Shown here in pieces: positions 39,097 to 50,230 of a stretch of 64,000 bases of DNA. A model generated the notes under the pieces. That model was not told the DNA's origin. It saw nothing but the letters and a program-made list of their open reading frames with translations, and ran no database searches. Made by a program: the position numbers and the translations under genes. Source of the stretch: Motacilla alba alba (taxonomy: Eukaryota > Chordata > Aves > Passeriformes > Motacillidae); NCBI RefSeq assembly GCF_015832195.1, contig NC_052046.1, positions 15,802,161-15,866,160 on the forward strand. Reading direction: 5' to 3'. The stretch's first letter is position 1. Each line of letters begins with the position of its first letter.

Positions 39097-39282
39097 TTTA
39101 TGGTTCAAGTAACTAAGTAACTTAGAAAAATAGAGCGAGCCCATCAAACTTTCTCAAACACGAATGGAGAGTATACAACCATATGGCTAAATTCATGGTA
39201 TACATACTATGCATCTGGCTATGATTCATAATAATTGATTATAAATATCCTAAGTTCATATTCTAACATTAGATTTTTCATT

Positions 39283-39443
39283 TTTTTTCTTTTAATAATT
39301 TTTCTGGATTTTTGGGGTTTTTTAGGGGGTTTTTTGGGGTTTTTTGGGGGGAGAAGCGTTTTTTTGTGGGGTTTTTTTTGGTTTTTTGTTTTGTTTTGGT
39401 TTGGTTTGGTTTTTTTGTTTTGTTTTTGTTTTTTGTTGTTGTT
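39283..39443 (+). repeat. T/G-rich low-complexity tract with G-quadruplex motif
   Basis: About 160 bases of T with G-runs, roughly 190 bases to the right of the A/C-rich tract and of complementary composition. At 39314-39351 four G-runs of at least four (GGGG, GGGGG, GGGG, GGGGGG) are separated by loops of 7, 6 and 6 bases, which fits the standard G-quadruplex pattern. It gives a Phe/Gly/Leu-rich artefactual open frame. Confidence 0.9.
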
Positions 39444-41305
39444 CCTAGTGCTTGGAACTTGTAGTTTTCAAGATTTGTTCACAAACATAAGAGTCTTAAG
39501 TCTGATTATTTTACTCTATTGGGTGTTTGAAAATGAGATCTGTAATTCTCAAGCACTGAACTTCAAGACCTATGAAAACATAGGGGATGATTTCTGATGA
39601 ATTCCCAAGACTTATGAAACATCATTTTTTTCAGATCTCAAAACAAACATAAGCAGCTATCCCTCTGAGTAGTCCAATGTTACATGCACAGCTTGAACAA
39701 AACCCACAATATTGGGAAAATAATTGAGGAGGTCAATAGTTAAAGTGAAAAGAAAGGTATTGTCTTTAATCTTTGATTTCCTAACAAAATACTGATAAAA
39801 ATTGCTGTTGTTATTGTTTATATTTTGGTACTATTGTGAAGTTATCCAGAAAGGAGAGAAGTGCATTTCATTTTCATGATAAAACATAGTTCCAAACTTA
39901 GTTCCGGACTAGTAGCTTCATATTTTTGGCTTTACTGAAACAATACTCATTAGTACTCCTTGTATTAAAGATTACTTTCAAAAAAGAAGTACCTCTAAAA
40001 GAAAAGTTACATGATTGATCTTCCTAGCAGCTCCAAATATCTGGTTCTATTTTCCATTCACTTTTGACATTTTGTAAAATGTTGGTATGAAGAAAAGTTG
40101 TGCCAAAAATATTCCTGAGAAGCTTGTTCATTATTACATGTAACATAAGGCAGAGTAAGCATGAACATCAAGAAATTTCAAGATTGGCAACAATCTCTTG
40201 GCTACAGCAAGGAACTAACCTATGGTCTACAGTACTGTTAATATCAAGGGGTTTATTTTCTCTGTGAAATTCAGCAAACTACTTCCATTTTGGTTTTTTG
40301 ACCCTATTGAAGTCTACTGACTGTGCTGGTCAGGACTCCCTGACTGTAACAGGAGTTAAACTTGCTCACATGCAATATTGTACACAAGGGCACCTAAATG
40401 TGGGTAAGAACTGTGTCCCACAGACTATGAATCCATAGAACAAGTGTTTCAAAGGGAATATAAAGTCTTATCCATAATAGTAACTGCTCAATACTTCCTA
40501 TGAAGCTACCTAGAACTTGATTTTCAGTTATACACTCTCAAACACATCATCATTTCTTGCACATTACTTTTAATTGCATGCAAATAACCTAGGGGGTATA
40601 TATTGTGCCAGAAACATTTGCAGCCAGCATTTACATTACTTGACTATTTAAATTCTTGAAATGTGGTACTCAATAAATAAAGCAACTGAAATTGAGAAAT
40701 GCAGTGTGATAAGAGTACAATCTGAAATTGAATCTATGTCCTCTCATTCTTCCTCCTGGGAATGAGACTGTCCAAGCTTACTAAACCTGCTGATGTTTTT
40801 TCCAAGTTTTATTTCCAAGTATTTATTTAGCCCTAGCATTGATCCTTCTACCTGTTAGGTGTGATTAAGACTACTGCTCTAATAAGATTTTCTAAATAAG
40901 CATCCAGGTTGACCAAACACTCAGGTTTGTGCTAGTGTGTAGAGTGCCAATTTGATGACAATACTAGTCTTTTCCTCTACCAAAAGGGTAAAATTATAAT
41001 TTCTTCATGGAAAGGACAAAAACCCCACTACAGGCAGTTTCCATTCAGACCACAATGTTCATTTCTAAACATACCCAACATGACAATATGTTGTTTGAGT
41101 AAATTTGACCTCCAGCGATACAGTGACTGGTGCACCTTCACTGCAAAGCTTCAGAGTTCCATTGCCATCAATAAAAAAGGTAGGGATTTCAGTTGCATAC
41201 CTAAAACTATAGAATATCTTGCAACATGTATTAGAGTAATATTTGCTCTAATTTGGCCAGACATCACTTCAAGCATTTTTGCTACTGTTTTCTCTTTTTG
41301 TCACA

Positions 41306-41306
<1 letters not shown>

Positions 41307-41358
<52 letters not shown>
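41307..41358 (+). repeat. Poly(A) run of 52
   Basis: An uninterrupted run of 52 A. The sequence to the left (TTTTTGTCACAC) shows no polyadenylation signal at the usual distance and no CR1 tail, so a mononucleotide expansion is more likely than a retroposon tail. Length is expected to vary between individuals or be uncertain in the assembly. Confidence 0.93.
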
Positions 41359-41361
<3 letters not shown>

Positions 41362-41859
41362 GAAAAACTTGAAGGAAACTGTTCCTTTTCTCAGTGTTGC
41401 TGTTTTATAAAACAAAAGATAAATTTATCAGCTGAGGGTTTTTTTTAGAAAAACTTTCTAATTAATACCTTAATTGTATTGCTGGCAGATTATGCATTTT
41501 TTACTAATCAATAAAACAATGATCCTCATAATAAGATTATACAAGAAGCAACTAATCATTGTCTTGTCATCAGTCTTGAACATTGTTTCCCATTATTAAA
41601 ATTCACAACACTCCGTAGGCTCCTAAACAATATTTTACAGCTCCAGTGTATGTTACAGCATTGATGTTTTCACTATTGGCTGTGGTTTAATTTCCTTGCT
41701 AGCTGTAGCATTCTGAGTGGGACTTTGGATGCAAGCTGTAGTAAATCAGTATGAGCAACATCCACCACAGTTACTTACTGCGTTTTTCCATGGATGCTAC
41801 AGATGTTTGTAGCTATAATCATGTCCTGTTAGTGATCCCAGGCTGGGGTTGAAAGACAG

Positions 41860-42240
41860 AAGGGTGATTTCCACTCAGTTGTCTGCAGCAAGTATGCAGG
41901 CCCCTCAAGGTGCAGATGTCCTCAAGTAACATCTACCATGGCCAGCCTTACAGAGAAAGTCAAGCTGTGCATGCCCATCCAGCAACAGCCAAAACAGCAG
42001 GGACTGTGTGATTTAAAGCAACTGGAACTGGGTATTCACCCAATCCTAGTAGTACCAGGGATTCTGGGTGTGTGAGAGTTCCTGGGTTGTGCATGGCATG
42101 ATGGTGGGGTGGGGTGAGGTGGGGTGGGGAAGCCCTGCGACCTGCTGCCACAAGCTGGGGCCACCAGATTGGCTCCCAACCTTCTCTCCTTGGCTGTGTC
42201 ATGCTGGCTACAGAGCAGGAAGGTTGTGTGAACCATTAAC
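41860..42240. other. G+C-richer unassigned patch with G-quadruplex motif
   Basis: The patch is clearly richer in G+C than its surroundings. At 42106-42129 four GGGG runs are separated by T, TGAGGT and T, a compact G-quadruplex motif. Frames of 66-80 codons are open on both strands, but start codons and composition give no support for a protein. It may be an old transposon fragment or a small regulatory island. Confidence 0.5.
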
Positions 42241-43559
42241 AGTAAATTTACTTGTGACTAAGAGTGAGATTTTATCTGAGCCCATTTAATCATACACTGT
42301 CACTTTCATCTCAGACTGTGACAGGCTACCAGCTGAAACATTCTAAGATAATCTTCTTTTTGAAGACAAAAGTGATCCAATGTGATACACACTCATCTAA
42401 GGGCAATAGACATTAAGGACATATCCCTTTATTTTAGCTCCAATCCTCCTGCACCTTAGCAGCACTAATTTTACATCCCAGAAAAATATGTTTCTGACAT
42501 TCTGACATTCCTGTAAAGGTAATCAAAGGGAGAAGGACTCTGCTTAGGAGAAAGGTGGCTCCTTGACCAAGACAAGTACTTGTTTGGGAGGTTGACAGTG
42601 TGGGCAGCTTATACATAGAGTCATAGTGAAAGCAAACCAATGGAGTTTGCATTGTTGTTTACATTGGACAGACCTCATGCTCCTACATTTTTATTACGCT
42701 TTACAATGAAACTTGCTGCTTGGAAGCCAAATCTTAAACTAAACAGGTAGAGATTTTAAAAGGATACAATTCACAATCATTAAAGCAAAAAGTGACAGCA
42801 TTCAAATGGGAATTCAAAATCTTAATGAGCACAGTCATTTCTGAGAAATAAACAATAACATCAAAAATATGCAAGAAAACGCTGTGTATTCCAGTCTAAC
42901 ATATTAATTTATTTTGAGTAAAGGCTTTTTTCCCACCTTCTTTGATAAGAAAGAAAGTCTACAGAAAGCATTATGTAACAGCTGAAGTACTGCAAATTTT
43001 GTGACATAGTAAGATCATAGTCTAATTATCTAACTTAAATATATCAGTGATGCTTCCAAATACTGCACAGACATAAAAAACCCCAGTGCTGCATATCTGC
43101 ATCCACCCTCTGTTTTTGCTTTAGGCAAAGCAGTTAATGAAAAATTAATAAATACAACCAGGCCTCCTATTACTCCTTAGCTAGCATCACTGTCACCTCT
43201 CAAAAGCCCAAAGTAATTTAGAATGAACAACTGACTTATCTGCTTCCAGTGTCTCAAGTGTTTCCACTCTGCTGGCAACTTCCAGTTTACCAATCTCAGG
43301 GTTTTTTAAAAAAAAAAATTGAGATAAGACGTCATCTGATCCTCTGTCCTCTTGTCCTGCCCTGTTTCCTCAATACTACAATCACTGTTGAAAAACACAC
43401 TTAAGGTCACAGAGGATTAGAATTATAAAAGTATTTTCCGTATTTTCCCAGAATTTCTCACAACTTTCATGGCAAATTAACTGTTACTTCCCCATGTTCT
43501 CTTAGTTCATTTAGGATACTTTCCTGGCTTATTTTTCATGGTCTGTATGTTTAATTCAG

Positions 43560-43886
43560 GAAAATGACCAAGATGATCAGACTCCTACTCAATGTGAGGA
43601 GAATCCAGTGTCTTCTTCCCTGGAATCAGTATGGACCTTGTGTTGTGAGCTTGATGATAAGTTCACTGTGCATCAAGGAGTTAGTGACAAATGTAAATCT
43701 ATTCTCTTCTCATAGTGTAAATTCTAACGAAAACATTATTAAATGTCATCTTACAGACTCTTAGGCACCATTTTTAGTGGCCTCATTGTGGACCAGCATG
43801 CTCTGGTCCAAAATACCTTTTAGACAATAAAAGAAGTGAAAAGTAAAAGAAAATTCTAATTGTCTTTGGGAAAAAAAAAAAAAAAA
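43560..43886 (+). pseudogene. Possible terminal exon or 5'-truncated retrocopy (unrecognised)
   Basis: Directly after an acceptor-like TTTAATTCAG, a frame beginning ENDQDDQTPTQCEENP runs 51 codons to a TAG at 43713-43715. It is acidic and hydrophilic with varied codons, unlike the A+T-drift frames elsewhere. An AATAAA lies at 43826-43831 and a run of 16 A at 43871-43886. That is the layout of a 3' coding end plus 3' UTR plus poly(A), as in a processed gene copy, or of a real last exon followed by a chance A-run. A different frame (66 codons from ATG at 43564) is also open, which weakens the case. I do not recognise the protein. Confidence 0.25.
43826..43831 (+). terminator. Possible polyadenylation signal
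   Basis: AATAAA about 40 bases upstream of a 16-A run and 110 bases after the stop of the exon-like frame. It is meaningful only if that frame is real, because AATAAA is common in this A+T-rich DNA. Confidence 0.25.
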
Positions 43887-44506
43887 GTGTAACAAAAGAC
43901 TTGAATCCTTGGGGTTCAGAAAACTTTACCTATCTGCTGTCAAGGAGAAAACTTATACCTTCACTTCTATCAAGACCCCATAAAGATATGAAGTGTCTTG
44001 GAAAAGTACCTTGGACTGAATGACCCAAATATTAGCAGAAATACCTCTATAAATAGACCATTTTCAACAACAAGCCTCCGTGTTTCAGTACTTCTCACGG
44101 AGAAGGTCTAAGATTCACTCCAGGTGGAATACAATTGTGATCAGCTTTGGTGACTAAATGAAAAATCTTTGTGAGACTGGAAAAGATACACCTATTGATT
44201 TTCAGGAATTGAGAGGCAAAGACAAACCAATGACAGAAATCTGTTCCTGCAAATATACAGTGGTAACATTAGTCACTGAGGTCATTGCATCAAGCTAAGA
44301 AATAGGTTAAAAACCATCTGTTAAATATATTAAGAAAACAAGAAAATGCACTTCCTTATGTGAAAGTGACATTCCAGTGACCATTTTAGTTGATTTAAAA
44401 GTAAGTTGCAGTTGCAAAAGGTGATATCTCACAAGTACAGAGAGATATTTAATTTCTGTCCTTACCATTTGGAACATCATCCTCTAAACTTATATTTTTG
44501 AATTAA

Positions 44507-44544
44507 AAGTGTCAGCCCATTAGAAAGCTAATGGGCTGACACTT
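44507..44544. repeat. Perfect 17-bp-arm hairpin, 4-base loop
   Basis: AAGTGTCAGCCCATTAG (44507-44523) and CTAATGGGCTGACACTT (44528-44544) are exact reverse complements separated by AAAG. The stem is perfect and the flanks do not extend it. It is too short for a microRNA precursor. A template-switch event during replication is the simplest origin. Confidence 0.97.
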
Positions 44545-45376
44545 CATACAAGGCCAAGAGAAATAAGAAGTAGAGTTAAAACATGTTTGGATTTTTTTTT
44601 GTAAATGAGAATAGGTTTAGAACTAGAAAATAACTATTCAATATGTAAACTATGTGCATAAAAAAGGCTCCATTAATGGGTAACTATTATAATATTTTTA
44701 AAATAGAATTCTACTTTGACAATTTTTTCCACTATGAGTAATAAAACTGAATTTTCTGAGACTGGACCTTGCTCTTCCCTAGGTGAGAACATTTCCAGGT
44801 GAAAACATTTCCTTTTCTTTAGTGATGAATTTCTGGCCAGTGAGGTCATGTCATCAGCTTAACTCGACAAAGTCCATGTACTGGGCATCTAAAGAAAGAT
44901 GAGGGTCCTGTCAGGAAGACATAAACAAAACCCTAAGTTATTTCAATGCTAGGGGAATTCTGATATGGTGCTGAGAAAACACAGAGAAATTAGTATAATA
45001 ATTCAGGATTAGGTAGGATGAGATCTTTCTTTCCTAGGAAAACTAACAATCTTTCAAATGTGATTAAAATAAATTATTTCATTTCAAGCTTTAACCTACA
45101 GACATTCTATTTGCCTCCATGAGCCAGTCAACTAAATATGTTTGGGTTGATCGTAGGAAAACAGATTGATGATGGCAAGCCATACATGCAATTGTATATA
45201 AATAAATGCTTAGAGTACAACTACCAAGTGTTTACAGATTGGCAAATATATTCTAGGAGATGTTGTTCATCTGAACTGTTTTCTGTCTCTCTTTTTTTAA
45301 AAGGTTATATCAAGTTTACCCAATATTTTTCTCAAAAAAAGTTCATGAGCTTGTCTTATGTTAGTCTAATAAAAAT

Positions 45377-45405
45377 ATATTAAATCCTATTAAATCCTAT
45401 TAAAC
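45377..45405 (+). repeat. 10-bp tandem repeat
   Basis: TAAATCCTAT is repeated twice exactly (45381-45400) with partial copies on either side (TATAT to the left, TAAACCCC to the right). Confidence 0.85.
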
Positions 45406-48400
45406 CCCTAATAAATCTAGTAAAAATGAGGAAGCAGGTTCCACAAATAAAACATTTGTTTAAAAATAGTAAAAAACACAAGTTAAATGAACAGCAAAAA
45501 CAAAAGTAGAAATTGCAACATCCCGGTTGGGTTATTTGCATAAAATGGCTATATGTATTACACAGTATAAATGCTGGTATCTCTACACAATTTTAATAAT
45601 CTTTGTTTGTGTTTGAATTTAATTTTGAATGATCTTTGAACAAAGCTGTACTAGCTACAATTTTGAAAACAGTTCTGAAAAGCATGGATTTGCTCTTAGT
45701 TCTTCAAGAAAAAAGGAAGGTTTCCAAAAATCCTGTGAATTATGTTCTCTGCTTCAAATACACTTTTCTGTTGCTGGTTAGGTTTTTTTGTTTTGTTTTT
45801 GGTTTTGTTTTTTAATTTGATCACCATCTTCAAGTTATTCTATATTTTTAAGGCAGAAACACGTAGTAGTCAAATATATTGAGTTTCGCATTGGAAAATC
45901 TTTGGGCTAATTGTGCAGATTGAGATATTTGAGGAGGAGACATACGCAATACAAAAATACAAACATCATTTTGTAAAGGATAAAAAATACAGATATAATT
46001 CACAGTGTAGGGCTTTTTCTACAGAGTGGCGTCCAAAGAACAGTTTTTCATCATGGCTATTTGAATCCCAAGAGAGGATACTAGCACACTAATCCTTAAG
46101 TAATTTATTTTAAAAAGCATTTTTAAATTCATAGTACTTTCAGAGATATATTCAAATAACAGGAGGTTTTAATTCAAAGCATTTTTCCTATGTCAATATA
46201 GAGCAAATATTTAAGAAATTATTGCACATATTATGACTCAAAACAGAGTTTAGCACTTGAGCATGCTCTCTCACACATAATTTCGTTAAAAAATTAGAAA
46301 ATAATGCAATTTCATTTCTACCTGCAGTGTATTCTGATGAAAACTCATACAGAAAAAAAATGTATTATCATCAGCCATCTGTCATCTTAAAGTTAAAATA
46401 TTTTAAGGTTTATTCTTATGTCTACATAATGATGAAATAGTTAAAGTGAAAAGTTTTAACCTCCTTCTTTGCCCCTTCATAATTTATGCTGTTGTTAAAA
46501 ATAAAAAATATTTGTTTTTTATGGAGTAACACATTTAAGAAATGAAATGTTTGTGTAAAAAGTGCTCCAGAGTGATATGACCTGATAAAAAGGCCTAAAA
46601 ATATCTAGGCATGTGGCAATTTATTCGCATTACTCTATAAGGTGGATTAAGAGAAGAAAAGTATAAATATGAGCAAGAGTTGTGCAACAGATAATGCAAC
46701 TGTCTCATTAAGCATTTAAATGTTAATAGGAATTCAGTCAAGAGAGTGCAAATTCCTCTACCACAGATTGAATTCACTCACCATCCAAAAACACATCTGA
46801 AGCAATTCAGAGATTTGGCAAGAGCAAATTTCCATTGCTATTTTTCATTTTTAAAAAAATAAAGATTAGGAACAGATTCAAGGGTATGTTAAACAGCCAT
46901 GCACAGCACATGACCTAATAGTGGCTCCCCTGAGTGAGCCCACCACCAGTGGAGAATTATGAAGAAATAAAAACAAGAAGAGCGCAAGCAAAGAACAAAA
47001 ATTTGAAATTCATTACCATCTCAGTTTCTTCTAATACAGGTTAAATTTCTGTCATCACATTTATCATTTTTTTCATGGACCATTCATTCATTAATTTGCC
47101 TAAATTCTTTCTAAACCCTTTATTAAAAGTTCTGGAATTAAATGCAGATTATTTAAATATGTTCTGTGATATATAACATTTCAGTTAATTAAAAACTTGG
47201 TTTTTTTAAACCTGTTTGCCCATCAAATTCAATATATATTCCTGTTTCTCTCTTATGGAAAATAGAAGCATGGTCTGGCCTTGATGCTACAGTTCTCTCT
47301 GCTGTTGTCTCAGTCCTGTATTTTCTCAGCTTGAAGACCTTCACGCTTAACCTTTCCATATCTTGAAGCAGCCATAGACCTTTGATGCACTAGTCACCCT
47401 CCCTTGGAAAAAATTCTAGATTTGTGAGGTTGTTTTGAGATTGTGGGACAAGATCTACATGAAATTGTAATATTTTTTTAGCAAATTAATTAATATTGTT
47501 TTACTTTATAATTATGCTAAAAAGTAATTGGGTTTGCAAATTTTTTTTCCTCAAAAGATTTCTTTTTCCCTTGCTGTTATAATCTGTATAAAATTCCCAT
47601 TTGCCATTATAGAATTTCTCTATGCATTTGCTAAGCTTATTTTTATGTAATTCCTGATAATGTTATCTGAGTAGAATTCAGAATTTTTAGCAAGCATAAC
47701 TTGTCTTAACAGCCTTTTGTAAAATGTTCACCACAGTGAATGTCTGTCTTTTCTACCTTAGTTTGTACTCCATAGTCAATATTTTCTAAAACTCATGGTG
47801 AGACTTTATTATTATTCATTCAATAGCTTTGTTGTCAAACTGACACTTAATACTTGTAGGATTTGTCAGGTTCCTCACTAAGAAGGAACTTTCTTAAACT
47901 AGTTGGTATAAAATACATTTACATTCTTTTGAGATATATTTTTTTGAATGAATTCTCACCCACCTTCTTATCATCCTTTTTTAATTGAATGTCCCACACT
48001 GGACACAAAACAGAATAGAGTTTTGGAATGTGTTATAAATATCATGTTTAGCTGGCATAATTAATAGGAGTCCTGACAGGGAGGCAAAAATTTCAGGTCC
48101 ACACAAGAATTTTGTAATAATGAAAACAGAGAAAAGGTAAGAAATTAGTAACGAAAAGAAAGACAGAAAGTATTTTTTCTCCTTTTCAACAGCAGGATCT
48201 ATGCAGGGAAGAAGGCGAGAAAATTTTCACTTGATAATAGGAAATATTTGTGCTAGCAATGTTGAGAACATTACAACTTCATGTATAAAAATTGCCCACT
48301 TAGTTCTGTCAAAGCTGATATCTGTGAAGATTATCTGATACTAATACTGAGAGTGAACAAAATGTTTCTAACTAAATAACACAGTAGAAAACTGAACAAA

Positions 48401-49129
48401 ATCAGAAGCCTTGAAAACATGTTTTAGAAAACAAACAACATTATTACATTGGAATCGATATTCTGCAATCTTTGATACCTTGAGATCAATTAAAAAAAAA
48501 ACTCTTATTGGGTGGTTTTTTTTGCATCTTTATCATTTTAAATGGCCATGCTAGTAAATGTCCAATCACATACATTAGCAGCAGAGCTGTAGAATCACCA
48601 CAGTTTCCTAAATAAATAAAAAAGGCACAAAATTAATAGGAAGAAATAATCATCTTTATCAACCATAGAACCATTTGGGGGCATAGACATTCTAACAATT
48701 TTTTTGTGTGTGTTTTTTTCCTTCTGCATAACACTCAATTCTACTGTGATTTCTTTTGTCCACTGGCACTGATGGGGGTCTAAGACCTTTTAGTCCAAAC
48801 AGGGCCATCACAATTTGGATATAGGCATTAAATAAAATGCTCTATACATGAATTAATAACCACCTGCATTTAAAGACATATTCACAGAGTAATCTGTGTA
48901 TGTACTTAAACACTGAAACTCTGTCTGCCTATTGCTAACATAAAGTTATACATATTTATTAAATGAGAATGAAGACCCTCTCTGTGATAGATAAATATTT
49001 AAAACACAGATGTTCAGCTTAAAAAGAGTAAATTGCAGCAAAAGATCCTAGAAAACCTCTTGTGAGACATTGTAATCTGTTGGGAAACTTGTCATAACCA
49101 AGATATTTCCTCTCAGTGTTCAGATCTTG

Positions 49130-49290
49130 GTTGACTTCAGCATCTGAAATGGTGTGAACAGCACTGAGTGATCTCAGCCTTAGTCTTTATTAATCAGCAT
49201 GATAAAGGTAACTTTACTGCTTTACACATTCTCTGAGTGTTTATTAATTGCGACAGGGAGGAAACGTTGTGCCTTTTTGTGTGTTGTCTG
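49130..49290. promoter_or_regulatory. Possible conserved non-coding element
   Basis: A non-repetitive patch with TTTATTAATCAGCATGATAA, TTTATTAATTGCGACAGGGA and a CpG-containing AAACGTTG word. Homeodomain-like and FOX-like (TGTTTATT-type) words occur close together. The call is inference from texture. Confidence 0.18.
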
Positions 49291-49621
49291 CATACTGTGG
49301 ATCTATGAAAAAGTATAGCCGTTTCTCTCAGTAAAAGGTACTAAGACAGCAAAACTTGTTTCTATGCATTTTGAATTACAAAACAGGTAACGTAATTTTT
49401 TTCAGGTAAATATATTGCCTTTAAAATGAAGTCTTATATTCTACCTCTCGTATTCTTTTCTATGACCCTCACAATCATTGTTAATGAGCTTTATTATTTT
49501 GAACATGTTATACTTGCAATTTGCTCTTTTTTTTGCCTAAACTGTTACCTTGAAAGGGTGTTCTGAACATGACTTACAGGATTCTGTATGGGAAAGAGTG
49601 ACATTCCAGTTTCTAGACACG

Positions 49622-49830
49622 ATCATAGAATCATAGAATATGCTGAGCTGGAATAACCTATTAGGATCACTGAGTGCAACTGTTGACTCTGCACAGAGCA
49701 CCCCAAGAATCACAATCTCAGCAGTGCCTGAGAGTGTTGTCAAAATGCTTCTTGAACTTAAACATGCTTGGTGCTGTGACCACTGGGAACCTCAGTGGAT
49801 AAAGGGCATACTCCCAAATTTCAGCAGCAC
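49622..49830 (-). mobile_element. CR1 LINE 3' end (minus strand)
   Basis: The left edge is the CR1 terminal motif in antisense (GATCATAGAATCATAGAATA), followed by TGCTGAGCTGGAATAACC, ACTGAGTGCAACTGTTGACT, CACAGAGCACCCCAAGAATC, CAGTGCCTGAGAGTGTTGTC, AAATGCTTCTTGAACTTAAA and CTTGGTGCTGTGACCACTGG. This is the established order for the CR1 3' region read backwards. The 3' end is intact and the rest fades after about 49.80 kb. It is probably the same insertion as the 50.07-50.23 kb piece. Confidence 0.93.
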
Positions 49831-50064
49831 CTTTTCACTGTACTGCAGTGTAGCCCATTGAGATAAAAGCAGTAGCCCAGTCAGCGATCTTCAGCCCAAA
49901 AGGCCATTTTTCTTCTGCTCATAAATCCCATTCAGGATCTTAAACCCTCTGATTAATCATTTTCCATCTTTTTTTTTTTTTTCTGACATTGTGAATAACA
50001 AGGGGAAGTTCCATGCCATTCTAATTTTCATTTTTACCTTTACTTCACTGTCACTAGAATTAAA
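49831..50064. other. Diverged stretch between two CR1 pieces
   Basis: It contains a 15-T run near 49968-49982 and no readable CR1 sequence. Given the collinear CR1 blocks on both sides, it is either strongly decayed CR1 or later inserted sequence. Confidence 0.5.
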
Positions 50065-50230
50065 CATCTCCCCTCCCTTGCCTGGCTGGCGTCTGATGCC
50101 CCCAGGACACACTTGGCCCTCCTGGCTGCCAGGGCAGGAGGCATTTGCCATGGACCAGAGCCCCAGGGCCCTTTCCATGGCACTGCTGTTCTACCTCTCA
50201 TTCCCCAGTCTGTCTGTACATAAAAGGCAA
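50065..50230 (-). mobile_element. CR1 LINE ORF2 C-terminal fragment (minus strand)
   Basis: Antisense blocks typical of CR1 ORF2 are visible: GCCTGGCTGGCGTCTGATGC, CCCAGGACACACTTGGCCCT, CCTGGCTGCCAGGGCA and CATTCCCCAGTCTGTCTGTA. It lies upstream in element order of the 49.62-kb piece on the same strand, consistent with a single truncated insertion of about 600 bp. Confidence 0.8.

Larger units (their letters stand above)
37059..49621. other. Long unique region with simple repeats and hairpins
   Basis: No transposon was recognised in more than 12 kb. Separate entries cover the A/C-rich and T/G-rich tracts at 39.0-39.4 kb, poly(A) at 41.31 kb, a G+C-richer patch with a G4 motif at 42.1 kb, a possible exon or retrocopy at 43.56-43.89 kb, a hairpin at 44.51 kb, a 10-bp tandem repeat at 45.38 kb, and a possible conserved element at 49.13-49.29 kb. 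Other open frames are short and unremarkable. Confidence 0.6.

Noticed and set aside
39235..39597. 120-codon Phe/Gly/Leu-rich frame as a membrane protein
   Set aside because: It is translated T/G low-complexity DNA. The hydrophobicity is an artefact of T-rich codons.
41080..41448. 122-codon frame with poly-lysine
   Set aside because: It is open only because it runs through the 52-base poly(A).
44507..44544. microRNA precursor
   Set aside because: A 17-bp stem with a 4-base loop is much shorter than a pre-miRNA, and no extension of the stem is found in the flanks.
47980..48020. CR1 remnant (CACACTGGACACAAAACAG)
   Set aside because: Only about 20 bases resemble the CR1 block and nothing on either side follows the expected order.
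49403..49412. Recursive splice site TTTCAG/GTAAAT
   Set aside because: The donor half is weak, and T-runs followed by CAGGTAA occur by chance at this base composition.
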